The notes beneath the pieces were generated by a model. That model saw nothing but the letters and a program-made list of their open reading frames with translations, was not told the DNA's origin and searched no databases. This document shows, one piece after another, positions 48,671 through 59,816 of a stretch of 64,000 nt of DNA. The DNA comes from Zasmidium citrigriseum (Eukaryota > Ascomycota > Dothideomycetes > Mycosphaerellales > Mycosphaerellaceae): contig NHNW01000078.1 of the NCBI GenBank assembly GCA_002786025.1, forward strand, positions 99,540-163,539. Direction: 5' to 3'. A program made the translations under genes and the position numbers. Positions within the stretch are counted from its first letter, which is position 1, and each line of letters starts with the position of its first letter.

Positions 48671-50477
48671 ATGGTTCGCTCTTCTATTCTTCTCGCGGCC
48701 GCGGCTGCTGTCGCCGGCGTCAATGCTTCCAATGATGTCTCTGCACCTTTCTCTCTACTCGAACGACAGGACGTGAGCGCTGCCAACCACAAGCCCGGCA
48801 AGCCAGGCCACGGAGGACCTCCAGGATACGGTCCAGGCAAACCGCCAAAGAAGCCCAAGGTCGACTCGAAGAAACTCCAAGCTTCGATCAAAGAGAGCGC
48901 TCTCTCAAAGAAGGCAAAAGAATTGGAAAATGCGGCATACAGCACACCCCAACGAAATCGCGTCTTCAGCTCGCAGGGCCACCTCAACACTCTCGATTTC
49001 ATCGAAGGCTACCTGGACAAAGTCAGCGACTACTACACCTACCGCAGACAAGAGTTCATTGCTCTCTACGCCCAGGCCAGCGGAAACTTCTCTGCTGGTG
49101 AGACGACTTACACGCCACTCGTTTTCCAATACTCGCCTTCTGGCTCCGCTACTGCTCCTTTGGTCGCCGTTGCGAACCTAGGCTGTGATGCTGCTGATTA
49201 CCCGGCTGAGGTTGCGGACAGCATTGCGCTGATCTCGAGAGGAACTTGTGACTTTGGATTGAAGTCTGCGCTGGCTGGCGCGGCAGGCGCTGTGGGTGCT
49301 ATTATCTATAACAATGCTCCTGGTTATATCAGTGGTGGTACGCTTGGTCCTCCTCCTAGGCCGGAGGGCGACTATATTCCCACTGCTGGTATTTCGCAGG
49401 AGAACGCAACAGCTTTGCTGGAGATTCTGGACGGAGGCGAGGCGGTTGAGGGCGTGCTGCAGGTCGAGAGTATCATTGAGAACCGGACAACGTAAGTCGT
49501 ACAACAGCTCTGCTAAAGGGCATTTACTCACTGACGTATCCAGCTACAACATCATCGCCGACTCCAAGGGCGGAGACAAGGAGAACATCCTTGTGCTAGG
49601 TGGCCACTCTGACTCCGTCTACGCCGGTCCAGGTATCAACGACGACGGCTCAGGTATCATCGGCATCCTCGAGACCGCCCTCCAGCTGGCCAAGTACTCC
49701 ACGAAGAACGCCGTCCGCTTCTGCTTCTGGAGCGCCGAAGAATTTGGTCTGCTGGGATCCGAGCACTACGTCGCCAACCTGAGCGAAGAAGAGCTGATGA
49801 AGATCCGCCTGTACCTCAACTTCGACATGATCGCCTCGCCCAACTTCATCTACGGCCTCTACGATGGTGATGGCTCGGCGTTTAACATCTCTGGTCCACC
49901 AGGATCTGCTGAGGCTGAGCACTTCTTTGCCGACTGGTTTGCGAAGCAGGGTCTCGCTACTACGGAGACTGGTTCGTTTCCACAAAGACTCAATTGGTGT
50001 CCGAGACAATACTGACCTGCATTAGACTTTGACGGTCGCTCTGACTACGGTCCCTTCCTCGAAGCTGGTGTCCCAGCTGGCGGCATCTTCACCGGTGCTG
50101 AGGAGCTGAAAACCGAGGAAGAAGTTGCCCTGTTTGGTGGCGAGGCCGGCATTGCTTACGATGTCAACTGTATGTCAATCACGATACCCCCCACCTCGTT
50201 GCATTCTTGAGACATTTGCTGACCTTATGCCTTGATAGACCATCAAGTCGGCGACAACTACACCAACCTAAATTTCGAAGCCTTTCTCACAAACACGAAG
50301 GCAATCGCTGCCGCTGTTGCAGAGTACAGTAGTTCGTGGGAGAGCTTGCCGCCGAGAAACAGCACCATGAAGGTGAAGGTGAGAAGTGCACATAGCCATC
50401 CTCATGAGAAGAGGCAGAAGGCGAAGCACACTCACCACACCCATGACTGTGGTTCTACGCCTAAGGTGTTGATGTGA
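48671..50477 (+). CDS. M28 zinc aminopeptidase with PA domain (aminopeptidase Y-like)
   Basis: Four exons (48671-49491, 49544-49971, 50026-50169, 50239-50477) give 543 residues. A signal peptide (MVRSSILLAAAAAVAGVNAS) is followed by a Gly/Pro/Lys-rich propeptide. A PA insert holds VAVANLGCDAADYPAEVADS and IALISRGTCDFGLKSALAGA. The M28 zinc site is complete: GGHSDSVYAGPGINDDGSG (H295, D307), SAEEFGLLGSEHY (Glu339/340), LNFDMIASPN (D368) and DVNYHQVGDNYTN (H466). Such enzymes remove N-terminal residues (Leu, Lys and others) from peptides, in the vacuole (yeast Ape3) or secreted (Aspergillus Lap2). Several NxS/T glycosylation sites and a His/Lys-rich C-terminus (HSHPHEKRQKAKHTHHTHD) are present. 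The latter is unusual and may bind metal. Confidence 0.92.
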
Positions 50478-50614
50478 GGGGAATTACTAGGAGAAGGAGG
50501 TGAAAGTAGTCTCTCAATGCATCGATTACAAGCTCTAGCACCTCACATAGGTGCTTCTGGTCTTCTGTAGGTGTACCTTATCCATCTGGCCTCCCACAGG
50601 CGTATCCTGCTCAC

Positions 50615-51623
50615 TCAGGCGCGGTGATTACGCCTAGCGTTCTCGTTCATCTGCTGCAGCACAGAGACCTTCTCCGTGCGGATCTTGGTGAGGTTCTCCT
50701 GCAGCTTCTTCACCTGTGGGAGCAGCTTATCCAACTCATCCTGAAGGCTCTCCTCGCGCTCCTTGAGTGAGGCCAGCTTCGGGCCCAGGTGCTCAGCGCC
50801 CTGAAAACCTCCCTTGACCGCCAGCTGCTGGACGGCATTTCCACCTGAAGCGCTTCCCGTGGCCATGCTGGCCTTTGAGGTGATGGAAGTGCTCGCCGTC
50901 GGCTTAGAGGGCGCGGCGAGGCGAGGAGATCTCCGCGGCGATCCTATCTCCGTGGGAGCGACAGGTCTTGAAGGTGGCTTGACGGCCATCGATGGCCTAG
51001 GCGGAGCTCGTGGGATCGGGGATCGGGTCGAACCTCTGCTAGGTCCAGCAAGCGGCTTTCCCTTCGCGGCGCCCTTCAATGAGTCTTGGATAGCGCGTGT
51101 CTCCTGTTGTCTGTTAGCTGGCTGTATGATGTGAGCATTCTGTTTGACTTACGCTTGTACCATTGGGCCGGAAGAGGACTGGAAGACCCTCCTCGTTGAA
51201 ACCAGGCTTGGGAGCCGGCGGCGCGACAGGTGCTGGGACAGGTGCTGGGGCGACAGGTGGTGCTGCCCTCTTCTCCACGACAGGCGCTGGCTCCTGTTGC
51301 ACGACTGGCGCTGGCTTCTCCTCGATCACACGCTTCAAGGCTCCCGTGGCGACCTCGCCGATGCCATTGCGCTTTGAAGTTTGGTAGGGAGCGATCGGCA
51401 TGGCAGTGGCCTCCTTCTTCTCCGCGACTGGACCTTGCTTGAACATCTTGGGCGGCTCGATAGTGGCTTTGCTCGACACCACGACGGCGGGGATCGCCTG
51501 CTGCTGCTTGGGTACATACGTCTTGAGCGTAGTAGTGGTAGTAGGCTCTTTCTTGTGTACCGCCTTGTTCTCCGGCTCGCGATATTCTGGGTCCGCCCAG
51601 ATGGAGTCCTTGAGGGTCGCCAT
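50615..51623 (-). CDS. Pro/Ala-rich protein with C-terminal coiled coil
   Basis: Two exons (51623-51153, 51103-50615; 49-nt GTAAGT...CAACAG intron with CTAAC branch site) give 319 residues. The start is MATLKDSIWADPEYREPENK; codons before it lead only to TTG. The middle is low-complexity Pro/Ala/Val (PAPVVQQEPAPVVEKRAAPP), followed by the ordered GFNEEGLPVLFRPNGTSETR and AIQDSLKGAAKGKP across the splice. After a basic Ser/Arg/Pro stretch comes a strong coiled coil (LASLKEREESLQDELDKLLP; QVKKLQENLTKIRTEKVSVL) ending RRNHRA. It may be a scaffold or cytoskeleton-associated protein, but I do not recognise the family. Confidence 0.65.
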
Positions 51624-51871
51624 CTCTCTCCCCAAGATCGATGAGTGTGCGTGAGACGGCTGAGATGTGATTGCGTGGGTCGAGATCGAGTGTTATCGCG
51701 GGGAGAGGACGTCGTGCAGGTCGAATTTGAGCTCGGTTGTGGACGACGGCGTTTGTCGCTGGCTAGCTGCCGAAGAGGGCCCATGAGGAAGGAACGAGTG
51801 AATCGAAAGCCCAGAAGTCCTTTCTCCGCCAGACCACTCGCGTCCGAGCAGCGCACTACTGCTATCCATCC

Positions 51872-53523
51872 CTATGAGCTGGCAACAGATCGCGGGGAAC
51901 GATCGTTCTTGATTGCATCCTGCACAGCTGTTGGCACGTCGTAGGTATTCAATCTGCTCTGATACGCCACGTTCAGCTTGAACTTGGCTGCACAAGTGGT
52001 CAGTCCTTCCATTCCCCCTTCCCAGGCTAATTCCAACTTACTGAACAACCAGATGAAGAAATACATGATCATCTCCTGGCACAGCATTAGCAGAAGCCCT
52101 GGGCATTGCAAGGGGCGCCGCGATCAACACTATACCTCCAAGAAGCTCATGTCCTGTTTCATACCGGCCAGCTCCTGGGCCTTCTTGTGTACCATCGCCA
52201 GCCGGGGCATCCTCATATTCGAATACTGCTCAAGAGCCTTCTCAATGCCCAACTTAATCCCCGATCCCGACCTCGAATCGACAGCCAAGTAATGCTGCAA
52301 CAAGAGGCTCAGTGTCTCGCAATCTTCGAGAGACATGCTGGCCCCTTGACCAGAGCTTGGCTGGAGAGCATGGGCTGCATCCCCAACTAACACACACCCT
52401 CCCTTATGCCACGTCGGTAACAGTGGCGTAGTGAAGGTCGGATACAAGGAGATCGCTTCGTTATCTCTGATAATGCTCTGAACAATGGCTCGGACATCTG
52501 GATTCTTCCAGCCGCCATGTCTTCTTTGAAGCTCACTCTTGATAGGGGTCTGGTCGATTGTTCTCCAGTCGTCCGGGCAGTTTCTCAAGCTATGAGTCGA
52601 CCACCAGGTGGCAAGGTCGCCGTGCGCACGACGGGGATTCGTATCGCAATCCACGTCTGAGCTTGTGCAATAGCCGTATCCGAAGAAGCCATTGCCGCCA
52701 TTGACGACGCTGAAGGGTTCAGCAGAGGGCGACAAGCGATTGGCGAGCACCCACTTCATTTGATTGTCGGGAACGTTCTCGAGCAGAGAGCTCTTGACGA
52801 AGCCGCCGGTACCGATGAGACCTCTATATAAATCATGAGCGTTGCCACGGGGAACGTGGATCATATGCTTCGTGCTTCACTCACTCATAGTGTGGCGAAT
52901 AGTCATATGACTGTTTGCTCTCATCGCCAAACATCACTTTCCGTCCAACTGACCATATGCCGTCAGCTGATACGATCAGATCCACGCTCTCAGTCGAATG
53001 ATCTTGAAAGGTCAGCTGAGGACTGGAGCTCTCGAGTGAGATGTCAACCACTTTTCGCCGTCTAATGACATCTTCAGGGACTCTGTTCTTCAGAATCCTC
53101 CAAAAGATCTCTCGACCGATCATGACCATCATCTCTTCTTGACCGCCAGCAGGGATCTCAGCTAAAGTCCAGCCACGAGCACTTGACAGCTTCCACGAGG
53201 TGATCACATGCCCGGATCTCAGAACCTCGTCGTGCAGGTCTTCATTGAGTCGTTTGATGACCTTGAGACCTGTGGGACTGATGCCGATGCTGGCCTACAG
53301 AGCAAAGGGATCAGTGAGTGAGCATGTGATTTCCCGCCGATTGGCTTACGCCTATCACAGATGCATTATACGTCTCGGCGTTGTTTTCGGCCTCAGACCT
53401 CTTGTCCTCAACTTGTCGAGCCTCATACAGAACAACTTGATGGGTATCGGTGAGACCCAGTTTCTGGAGCCAGAGGTATTGAGCGAGGCCAGATATTCCA
53501 GCACCGACGATGGCAATCTTCAT
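51872..53523 (-). CDS. FAD-dependent monooxygenase (salicylate hydroxylase-like)
   Basis: Five exons (53523-53350, 53294-52885, 52823-52136, 52075-52042, 51987-51872) give 473 residues. All hallmarks of the PHBH-type class A flavoprotein monooxygenases are present: GAGISG (residues 7-12, ADP-ribose binding), ADG (168-170, within LIVSADGIWS) and GDAAH (342-346, within VLVGDAAHALQPSSGQGASM). Such enzymes hydroxylate aromatic or polyketide-type substrates with NAD(P)H and O2. The C-terminus after GDAAH is helical with a hydrophobic stretch (MIMYFFIWLF) encoded by the 34-nt exon 4. The last intron (54 nt, GTAAGT, CTGAC branch) is a multiple of three without a stop, so retention would simply insert 18 residues. 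It lies in a same-strand run with a P450 and an amine oxidase. Confidence 0.88.
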
Positions 53524-53873
53524 GACTTCTGCCTTTAGGTGTTAAAGAGTCAATGAACTTGAGTATGGAGACCTTGCAAAAATTCTTTGCTATTGTGTCT
53601 TTGTGAAGAGGGGGCTAAACGAGCGCGTTCGCATTCGCGATGCAACGTATTCCCAGCCGGCATCAGATGGTGGCAGCCTGAAGGGCATCGTTTTCCCATC
53701 TCGTCGAACAAGTCGATGCTACAATGATAGATGGAGTAATGAAGGAGGGGACGAGATGCTTCGAGTACGATGAAAAGAAAGGATGCGGAGAAAGGGGTGA
53801 AGTGAGATCATCATGTGACACTGTCCTGAAAAGGCAAGACCGAAAACCTTAAATTAACGCCATCACCCTCGCA
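53524..53873. other. Short intergenic region in the oxidase run
   Basis: 350 bp between the P450 stop and the FAD monooxygenase start. Presumed 3' UTR plus promoter. Nothing else seen. Confidence 0.4.
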
Positions 53874-55677
53874 TTACTTGGCTTTGGCACCAATGATAGC
53901 CTCATGGTCAAAGGGGCTCGCTCGTCTCAGTCTGACCTTGACACCATTCTTTGGCGCCACGACGACTCTGTAGCCTTTCGTGAGATTATCCTGGCCTTCA
54001 GGAGATTTCATCTCAGAGAAGTGCTGCATCATGCGGGCGATCAGGAAGGAGATTTCGGTCATGGAAAGGTGTTCTAATAAGTACCGCATTAGATCGCTGA
54101 CTGATAGCACATGTAGGAGGAAAGACTTACGTCCAACACAGACTCTCGGTCCCATGCCAAATGGAGCATACTCAGGACCATTCTTCCTTCCAATCCAACG
54201 GTCGGGCTTGAACTCCCATGCATCGTCACCCCACTCTTCCTCGCGCCGATGGAGCAGATAGACATTGCATGTCACGGCAGCGCCCTTGGGCACAGCGATG
54301 GGTTGCGAGCCGTCTTCGCCACCGCCTCGGGGCAACACTGTGTCACATTTGGCATTCCGCCCAATGTTCGCGAGAAGTGGGTACATCCTCAATGTCTCCT
54401 GGACCACGTTATGCATGGTCTGGCAAGACCTCATGTTGTCCCAGGTCAAGGGCGCACGCGGTTGATCTTCAGTGCCGAACTTCTCAAGTACTTCTTCGCG
54501 AACGCGCTGGAAGATGTCTTCGTGGGCTTCCAGTTGCGCAAAGACCCAGGCAGCCATAGTCCCAGTCATGTTTTGACCAGCGATAAAGAGATCCATGACG
54601 AGGTTCCGGATTTGGATCGGGTCACCGATCTCTTTTACGAGGCTGTCGATCAGGCCGTATCTCTCGTCACTGACAACTACCTCGTCAGGAAGCGACGGTG
54701 ATCTGGTCATGGCCTTCTTGATGAGCTCGTCGGCAAACTCGTTCAAGGTGTTGCAAGCTTTGCGGTACTGCACCATGGATTAGCTTTCGGTCGAGTTTAG
54801 AATGCGTTGAATGCATTTTACTCACTTTTGGTCCATCCGCGATCCAGTACTTCGAACCAAGCTTGGAACGCCATGAGAAGTAGTTGCGAACGACCTCATA
54901 CGCCTCTCCATAAGTGAGCTTCGAGGCACGATTTCCTGGAACGAGACCGAACTCTGCCATAGCAGCTTTCATCCTTGCGTCTCTCATGCCAGAGATCTGA
55001 GAATCCGCGCTGGTACCGAGTAGAAACGTTGTGGACATGTCCAGGGACAGACGGTGAAACAAATCCAGAAGATCGACTTCCTGAGTCCAGCCATCCTTGT
55101 CAACTGGTCCGATGGCATCAAACAGAAGATGAATGTCAACTTCGGAGTTGCGGACATCTTTGGCACGCTGATTGAAGATATGTCGAAGTATCATCTTCCG
55201 GTTCTTATGCCAAGAGGCTCCTTCTGAGTTGAGAAGACCATCCTGCGCCAAGGGATACATGGTTCGAGCACGGGCCTTCGATGGTCCCCAGTGGCTGTGC
55301 GATTTGTTCAGGATGGTACTAATGTTGACCGGGTCAATGGTGTGCACGACCGACGGGAGTCCATCGCGGCCGAGCAGAGCATGTGTCGGACCATACTTGT
55401 GGAACTTGGTCGCGAAGACATTGTCCAGAAGGTCACCGCCAGGATAGAGGAGAAGGCCAAGCTTGTGTCTGATCGCTCCCAAGAAAGGCTTCGGCAAAGC
55501 TGTTGGTGGAGCACATCGTTGACTCTCGGCGAAGCGGCCGAAGTTTCTGCTTCGGACAGTTGACCGACTGTGTCGTACGATCCAGCTCGTGATCCATGTG
55601 ATGAAGACGGCGAGTCCGATGTTCCAAGCAGAGAAGGTGGTGTGCTGGAGAATGCTTTGCGCAACCACTTCGATCAT
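53874..55677 (-). CDS. Cytochrome P450, CYP52-like
   Basis: Three exons (55677-54826, 54767-54131, 54073-53874) give 562 residues. The start at MIEVVAQSILQHTTFSAWNI is followed by a membrane anchor (IGLAVFITWITSWIV). Motifs: the I-helix LFIAGQNMTGTMAAW (AGQNMT 347-352), ETLRMYP (408-414), FKPDRW, and the haem loop FGMGPRVCVG (Cys 494) joined across the last intron to QHLSMTEISFLIARM. The layout, including the GPKYRKACNTLNEFADELI segment, resembles the CYP52/CYP539 group of alkane and fatty-acid hydroxylases. In the I-helix the acidic residue usual before the conserved Thr is replaced (N-M), which may change proton delivery. ER-bound. The neighbours suggest participation in a small oxidative pathway; the substrate is unknown. 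Confidence 0.87.
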
Positions 55678-56683
55678 TGGTGTTGGCGTTGTTTTGCGAT
55701 TGGTTGTCAATGACGTGCAAAGATAAGTCGGATACCAATGAGCCTTGTGATATCGAGTGCCACTGACTTGGTGGCGTCTGAAGGCCACTTGCTGGCGCTA
55801 TTTGAGCATTTCGCTGACGTCCCTGTTTGGAAAATTTGCGATTTCCTGTTAAGAACGAGAGAAGGCTGTTCTTTGTTTCCATACCGAGGCAGTCCAATTC
55901 TGTCAGTGGAGTCGGCTTTCTTGCAGAATTTCAAATAGATTGATTGCCAAATCCGATCAGATTGTGACACGCATGTGACGAAAGATCGGTACGGTATCCA
56001 CGCGCGTGAATAGTGACGGCCTGTAACCACAAAGCCGGGTCCTAGCCATGCGGCTGATGATTAGGAATACACATATTGGAATTGCCATCTGACCTTGACA
56101 TATAAGTAATGACCATTCCCTTTGCATCTGTTGAAGAGCATGTTTGGACGCTTCGAGCATCGGACTGAGCCTCGCTAAGCAGCGATCAAAGAGAGGTCAC
56201 GGAAAGCTGATATCCCGGACGGGGCATCTACCAGATGCATACAGTGGAGTCGCGGTGCCATGACTGAGTATCCCGCTTGATGCCCTGTGCACTTCGGCAA
56301 GAGACTGCAGGATCGCTCATCACCGGCGAAGGCTTTGTCGAAGGCAGAGCTCAGGAGTACTCGGCCGTATAGAGACGGCACAGCGGGAATCAGGAGACCA
56401 AATAGGGCCATGGACAAGGCTGGGACGAGGTCAGATGATGATGGACAGTCTTGTGAACGATTCGGATGAAAAGAGAGGATGATCGAGGAAATTTGAAGGG
56501 CGAAATGAGGAGGTGAGGTCAATTCAGACTTTGGCCATCGGCCCGCCAGTTTTGCCGATGGAGCTGCAACGCGACAACAACGCGTCGAGAAGGAGACATC
56601 GGTCGAGCGAGCAAGAACATGTCTTCAACTTCATCTGAGCAAGTCGTTGCTTTGGGCAGCCGGACGGTATTCTCGATTGCCAT
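55678..56683. other. 1-kb intergenic region
   Basis: Promoter of the P450 and 3' flank of the amine oxidase. Several short frames, none supported. Confidence 0.4.
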
Positions 56684-58495
56684 CTACAGCCTCGCCTTGT
56701 TCATGCTCAACAAGACCTCCTGAGCGCCCCTCTCGCCCGAGCGGACAGCGCCTTCCATATACCCCTTCCATTCATACGCAGTCTCGGTGCCAACGAAATG
56801 GATACGGCCAGCAGGCGCTCTCAAGATATGCTGGAACCTCGTCATATCACCAGGTGCCATCACTGGACACGGACAGCCCTGGCTCCATTGCTCGTTCCTC
56901 CAGATCTGCTCTTCAAAATGGATCGGCTCTTCAACAGTCGAGAACTTGCTGAACAGCTGATGTATCTTGTCGACGACAGCGTCTTTACGCTTCTCAGGCG
57001 AGAGCAGTGACCACTCCTTGGCCGGCCTTCCCACCATGAAACAGGTCAGACTGTAGTGGCCATCGGCATCTACGCTCGTATCTCTGGTGACACCAAAAGG
57101 ACCTTGAGATGATTGCGACATCCCAGTCAGACCATGCTTGCGCCACCACGGCGTGCGATAAAAGACGATCATTTTGCCATAGTCTCCGAGCTTCGTAGCC
57201 TTGGACAATGCATCTTTCTCAGGCAAAGGCGGCTCGAACACTATCTCCTGGTACAAGGGGGTTGGTACCGATACGACTACCCGAGAGGCTTCATACATGC
57301 CTCGGGCTGATGTCACTCTAATGCCTCCTACGATCTGTTCGATCCTTCGCACAGGAGACATGAGGACAAGAGATCCTGGATCTAGCTCGTTCGCCAGGCC
57401 ATTGCTGAATGCTTGGGTGCCCTGGGCGATGCGCAAATACTGGCCACCATTCTTGCTGTCCGAGCGCATCTGCATGTACCCACCTCTTGATTTGCAGTAG
57501 TCAAGGAAATAGAGCGCACTGAGCTCGTGTGGTTCGACGCCCAACATCGCCCGCGTGCCAACACTCAATGCATTCAATGCTCCCTGGCCGCAGTTCAGCG
57601 ATTTCAGCCATTCTTCGAACGACTGATTGTCCAGCCTCATGCGCAGCTTCTGGTCCCAGGCTACTGGGTCCGAAATATCGACCTTCTGGCATGTCTCTTC
57701 GAAGATGTCCCGAATCCGGATGATGTCGTCAATCTCAGCCTGGTCCTTCGCGTCGGCATTCAGCTGTCCATATGGATGGGTTTTGTGGCTGCCAATGCCT
57801 TCGTCGCAGACGATGCTGCCATTGGTGTTTTGCTCTATGAGATCAAGTCCGAACCGCTTGGTCAGACCATACATCTTGGACTGGTTCGTGTCGTTGATCC
57901 ACGCAGCACCAACATCGCAGACGCTACCCTGTGCATCTCTCGACCACGTTTTCCCACCAACCCGATCTCTGGCTTCAAGAACTTTTACTGACAACCCAGC
58001 TTTCTTAAGATCGACAGCTGCTTGCAAACCACTTAGTCCCGCTCCGACCACAACAACATCAACTCTTTCCGTAGGGTGTTGTGGAATCGCCGCGGTTGCC
58101 TCGATTTCAAACAAGAACTCCGGAGCCGCCAGCTTCTCGACTGGAACCAAAGTCGAGCCTGGTCTATGATCGCCCAAAAACTTCAGCAATGCCGGGCGAT
58201 GCTTTGGATTCTTCGATTCATAGTTGACGATGAAGTACGTCAACTTCATTATGTCTTGGATTCCAGCTCCAGCTGCTTCCAGACACCGTCGTAGATTCTC
58301 GAGGGCTTGTTCGTACTGCTCGACTGGATCTGACGGAACACTGCCATCGGGTCGTGCTCCAATTTGGCCCGCTGTCGTGACGATCGTACATGGTCCATTC
58401 GAATGGGCGACATGTGAGTAGAATGGCGACGTCCGAATGTTGTACGGATTGAACTTGGTTGCGCCGCTTGTGGGCTTCGCAGGTGGCTGGACCAT
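56684..58495 (-). CDS. Rid (YjgF/YER057c) domain fused to flavin amine oxidase
   Basis: Intronless, 603 residues, start at MVQPPAKPTSGATKFNPYNI; the two codons before it open with GTG. Residues about 14-135 form a Rid/YjgF domain: FYSHVAHSNGPCTIVTTAGQ, GARPDGSVPSDPVEQYEQAL, then ENLRRCLEAAGAGIQDIMKL and LAAPEFLFEIEATA. From 146 on it is a monoamine-oxidase-type flavoenzyme: VVVVGAGLSGLQAAVDLKKA (GAGLSG 151-156), VLEARDRVGGKT, and the C-terminal FAD loop FVGTETAYEWKGYMEGAVRS. The oxidase converts amines to imines with O2, giving H2O2. Rid proteins of the RidA type hydrolyse reactive imines, so the fusion makes functional sense, but the Rid half seems to lack the usual active-site Arg (RPGST in place of PAR-S/T). 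The substrate is unknown; no signal peptide. Confidence 0.9.
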   Translation of the reverse strand: MVQPPAKPTSGATKFNPYNIRTSPFYSHVAHSNGPCTIVTTAGQIGARPDGSVPSDPVEQYEQALENLRRCLEAAGAGIQDIMKLTYFIVNYESKNPKHRPALLKFLGDHRPGSTLVPVEKLAAPEFLFEIEATAAIPQHPTERVDVVVVGAGLSGLQAAVDLKKAGLSVKVLEARDRVGGKTWSRDAQGSVCDVGAAWINDTNQSKMYGLTKRFGLDLIEQNTNGSIVCDEGIGSHKTHPYGQLNADAKDQAEIDDIIRIRDIFEETCQKVDISDPVAWDQKLRMRLDNQSFEEWLKSLNCGQGALNALSVGTRAMLGVEPHELSALYFLDYCKSRGGYMQMRSDSKNGGQYLRIAQGTQAFSNGLANELDPGSLVLMSPVRRIEQIVGGIRVTSARGMYEASRVVVSVPTPLYQEIVFEPPLPEKDALSKATKLGDYGKMIVFYRTPWWRKHGLTGMSQSSQGPFGVTRDTSVDADGHYSLTCFMVGRPAKEWSLLSPEKRKDAVVDKIHQLFSKFSTVEEPIHFEEQIWRNEQWSQGCPCPVMAPGDMTRFQHILRAPAGRIHFVGTETAYEWKGYMEGAVRSGERGAQEVLLSMNKARL

Positions 58496-59159
58496 TTCCA
58501 CGGGGGCTCGCGATCTTGCTTGTTCGAAGAGGTAATGTATAGAACTTGGCGATTCAGATTCTGGCTATCTTGCGAGATTGGTGCTACTTGTCCTCCCAGC
58601 TTCAAGGTCGATGATTCGAGTGGAGCTCTGAAGGATCGGTCCCGCTTTGAGCTCACTTCTCGTCGCGACAACGATGGTGAGCTCTCCCGGAGACCATCTC
58701 TCCAGGGACACTCGAATAATCATGCGACCTTATGATCGTCTCACGAGGCAACGATGCCGTGATCCAAAAAGGCGCAGCTGGGAACGAGGCTCCTGCCATG
58801 ACCCAAGCAGCGAGTGCACGACTTCACTTTCGCAAGAACATGCGGTCCAATTGCCGTCCTGGAATCGCACATTTTGCTCCTCTTCAAGATTGTCTTGCTG
58901 GCGAATCGTAATGCAACATTGTCAGCAATTCTTTGGAACCGGATCCGGGCGCCTGGGAAGATCGTAAGGCTGTGCAATCCATCCCACAGAAAGTACTCGG
59001 TAAGCCTTCGAATCTCTACCTATCTCAGCGACCAAATATAAGAATTTCAAACTCTGTCACTATCATACCGAATTTCTCTGGCGTACTCGGGTTTCCAAGG
59101 ATATAAAGGTCTCACTTCTCTGCACATTCTTTCCGCAACATCTTAAGTCCTTTTCCAAG
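58496..59159. other. Divergent promoter region
   Basis: 664 bp between the amine oxidase (minus) and the small membrane protein (plus). No supported gene. Confidence 0.4.
59102..59108 (+). promoter_or_regulatory. Possible TATA element
   Basis: TATAAAG 58 bp upstream of the ATG at 59160, followed by a CT-rich stretch. A good positional candidate for the core promoter of the next gene. Confidence 0.4.
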
Positions 59160-59816
59160 ATGGTCCTTTTCCCTTCCAACCGAGGCAATGTCGCCTCCTA
59201 CAGCGCACTGCCGACCTACCAGTCTGTAGCGCAATCATCAGCAGGCCCCCCTCCGGCTACCCAAATTGTCAACGTCGCTCAGCCAGCCGCCGCCGCCGCC
59301 GCACGACGGGCCTCTCTTCCAGCACCTTCTGCACCAACAGTACGCGTAGCACCAGCACCAGCACCCGTACCAATACCAGTTGCCCCAACACATCAATTCC
59401 AAACGTCCGCCCCTCGCCGCAAGTCACTACTGGCCAAGACCTCCCCAGGCAACCTCGTCGCCTTGATTCTCTGGTTGATCAGCGCTCTCATCTCCTGCAT
59501 GGTCTTGCTCGTCCCAGGTCGCATCACTCAAACCTTCACCTACGACTGCCCCAACGTGGACGGTGACCAGGCTTTCGTGCGCATTAGCTGTAAGCCTAGG
59601 ACCTACTACATGCTCCTCTGGTTCGCCATCAGCATGGCGGGACTTGTTGACTGGAGCCGACGCCATTACCTTACCAAGAAGACGGAGCAGCATCGCCGGG
59701 GCTTCTGGCAGTTCATCATGGCCATCGGTCCTGTCGTAATGACAGGTATCATCATTGGCGTCTTTGCTGTGGTCGTTGATGGCATGAAGTGTTTCAAGGG
59801 CTGTGTTGCATACTAG
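59160..59816 (+). CDS. Small three-helix membrane protein, hypothetical
   Basis: Single exon, 218 residues. The N-terminal ~90 residues are Ala/Pro/Ser-rich and disordered (PAAAAAARRASLPAPSAPTV, APAPAPVPIPVAP). Three hydrophobic helices follow: LVALILWLISALISCMVLLV, TYYMLLWFAISMAGLVDW and MAIGPVVMTGIIIGVFAVVV. Between helices 1 and 2 is a loop with two Cys (YDCPNVDGDQAFVRISCKP), which could form a disulfide on the non-cytosolic side, and a Cys pair closes the protein (MKCFKGCVAY). No cleavable signal peptide. The family is not recognised. The TATA-like element and short leader suggest a real, regulated gene. Confidence 0.6.
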   Translation: MVLFPSNRGNVASYSALPTYQSVAQSSAGPPPATQIVNVAQPAAAAAARRASLPAPSAPTVRVAPAPAPVPIPVAPTHQFQTSAPRRKSLLAKTSPGNLVALILWLISALISCMVLLVPGRITQTFTYDCPNVDGDQAFVRISCKPRTYYMLLWFAISMAGLVDWSRRHYLTKKTEQHRRGFWQFIMAIGPVVMTGIIIGVFAVVVDGMKCFKGCVAY

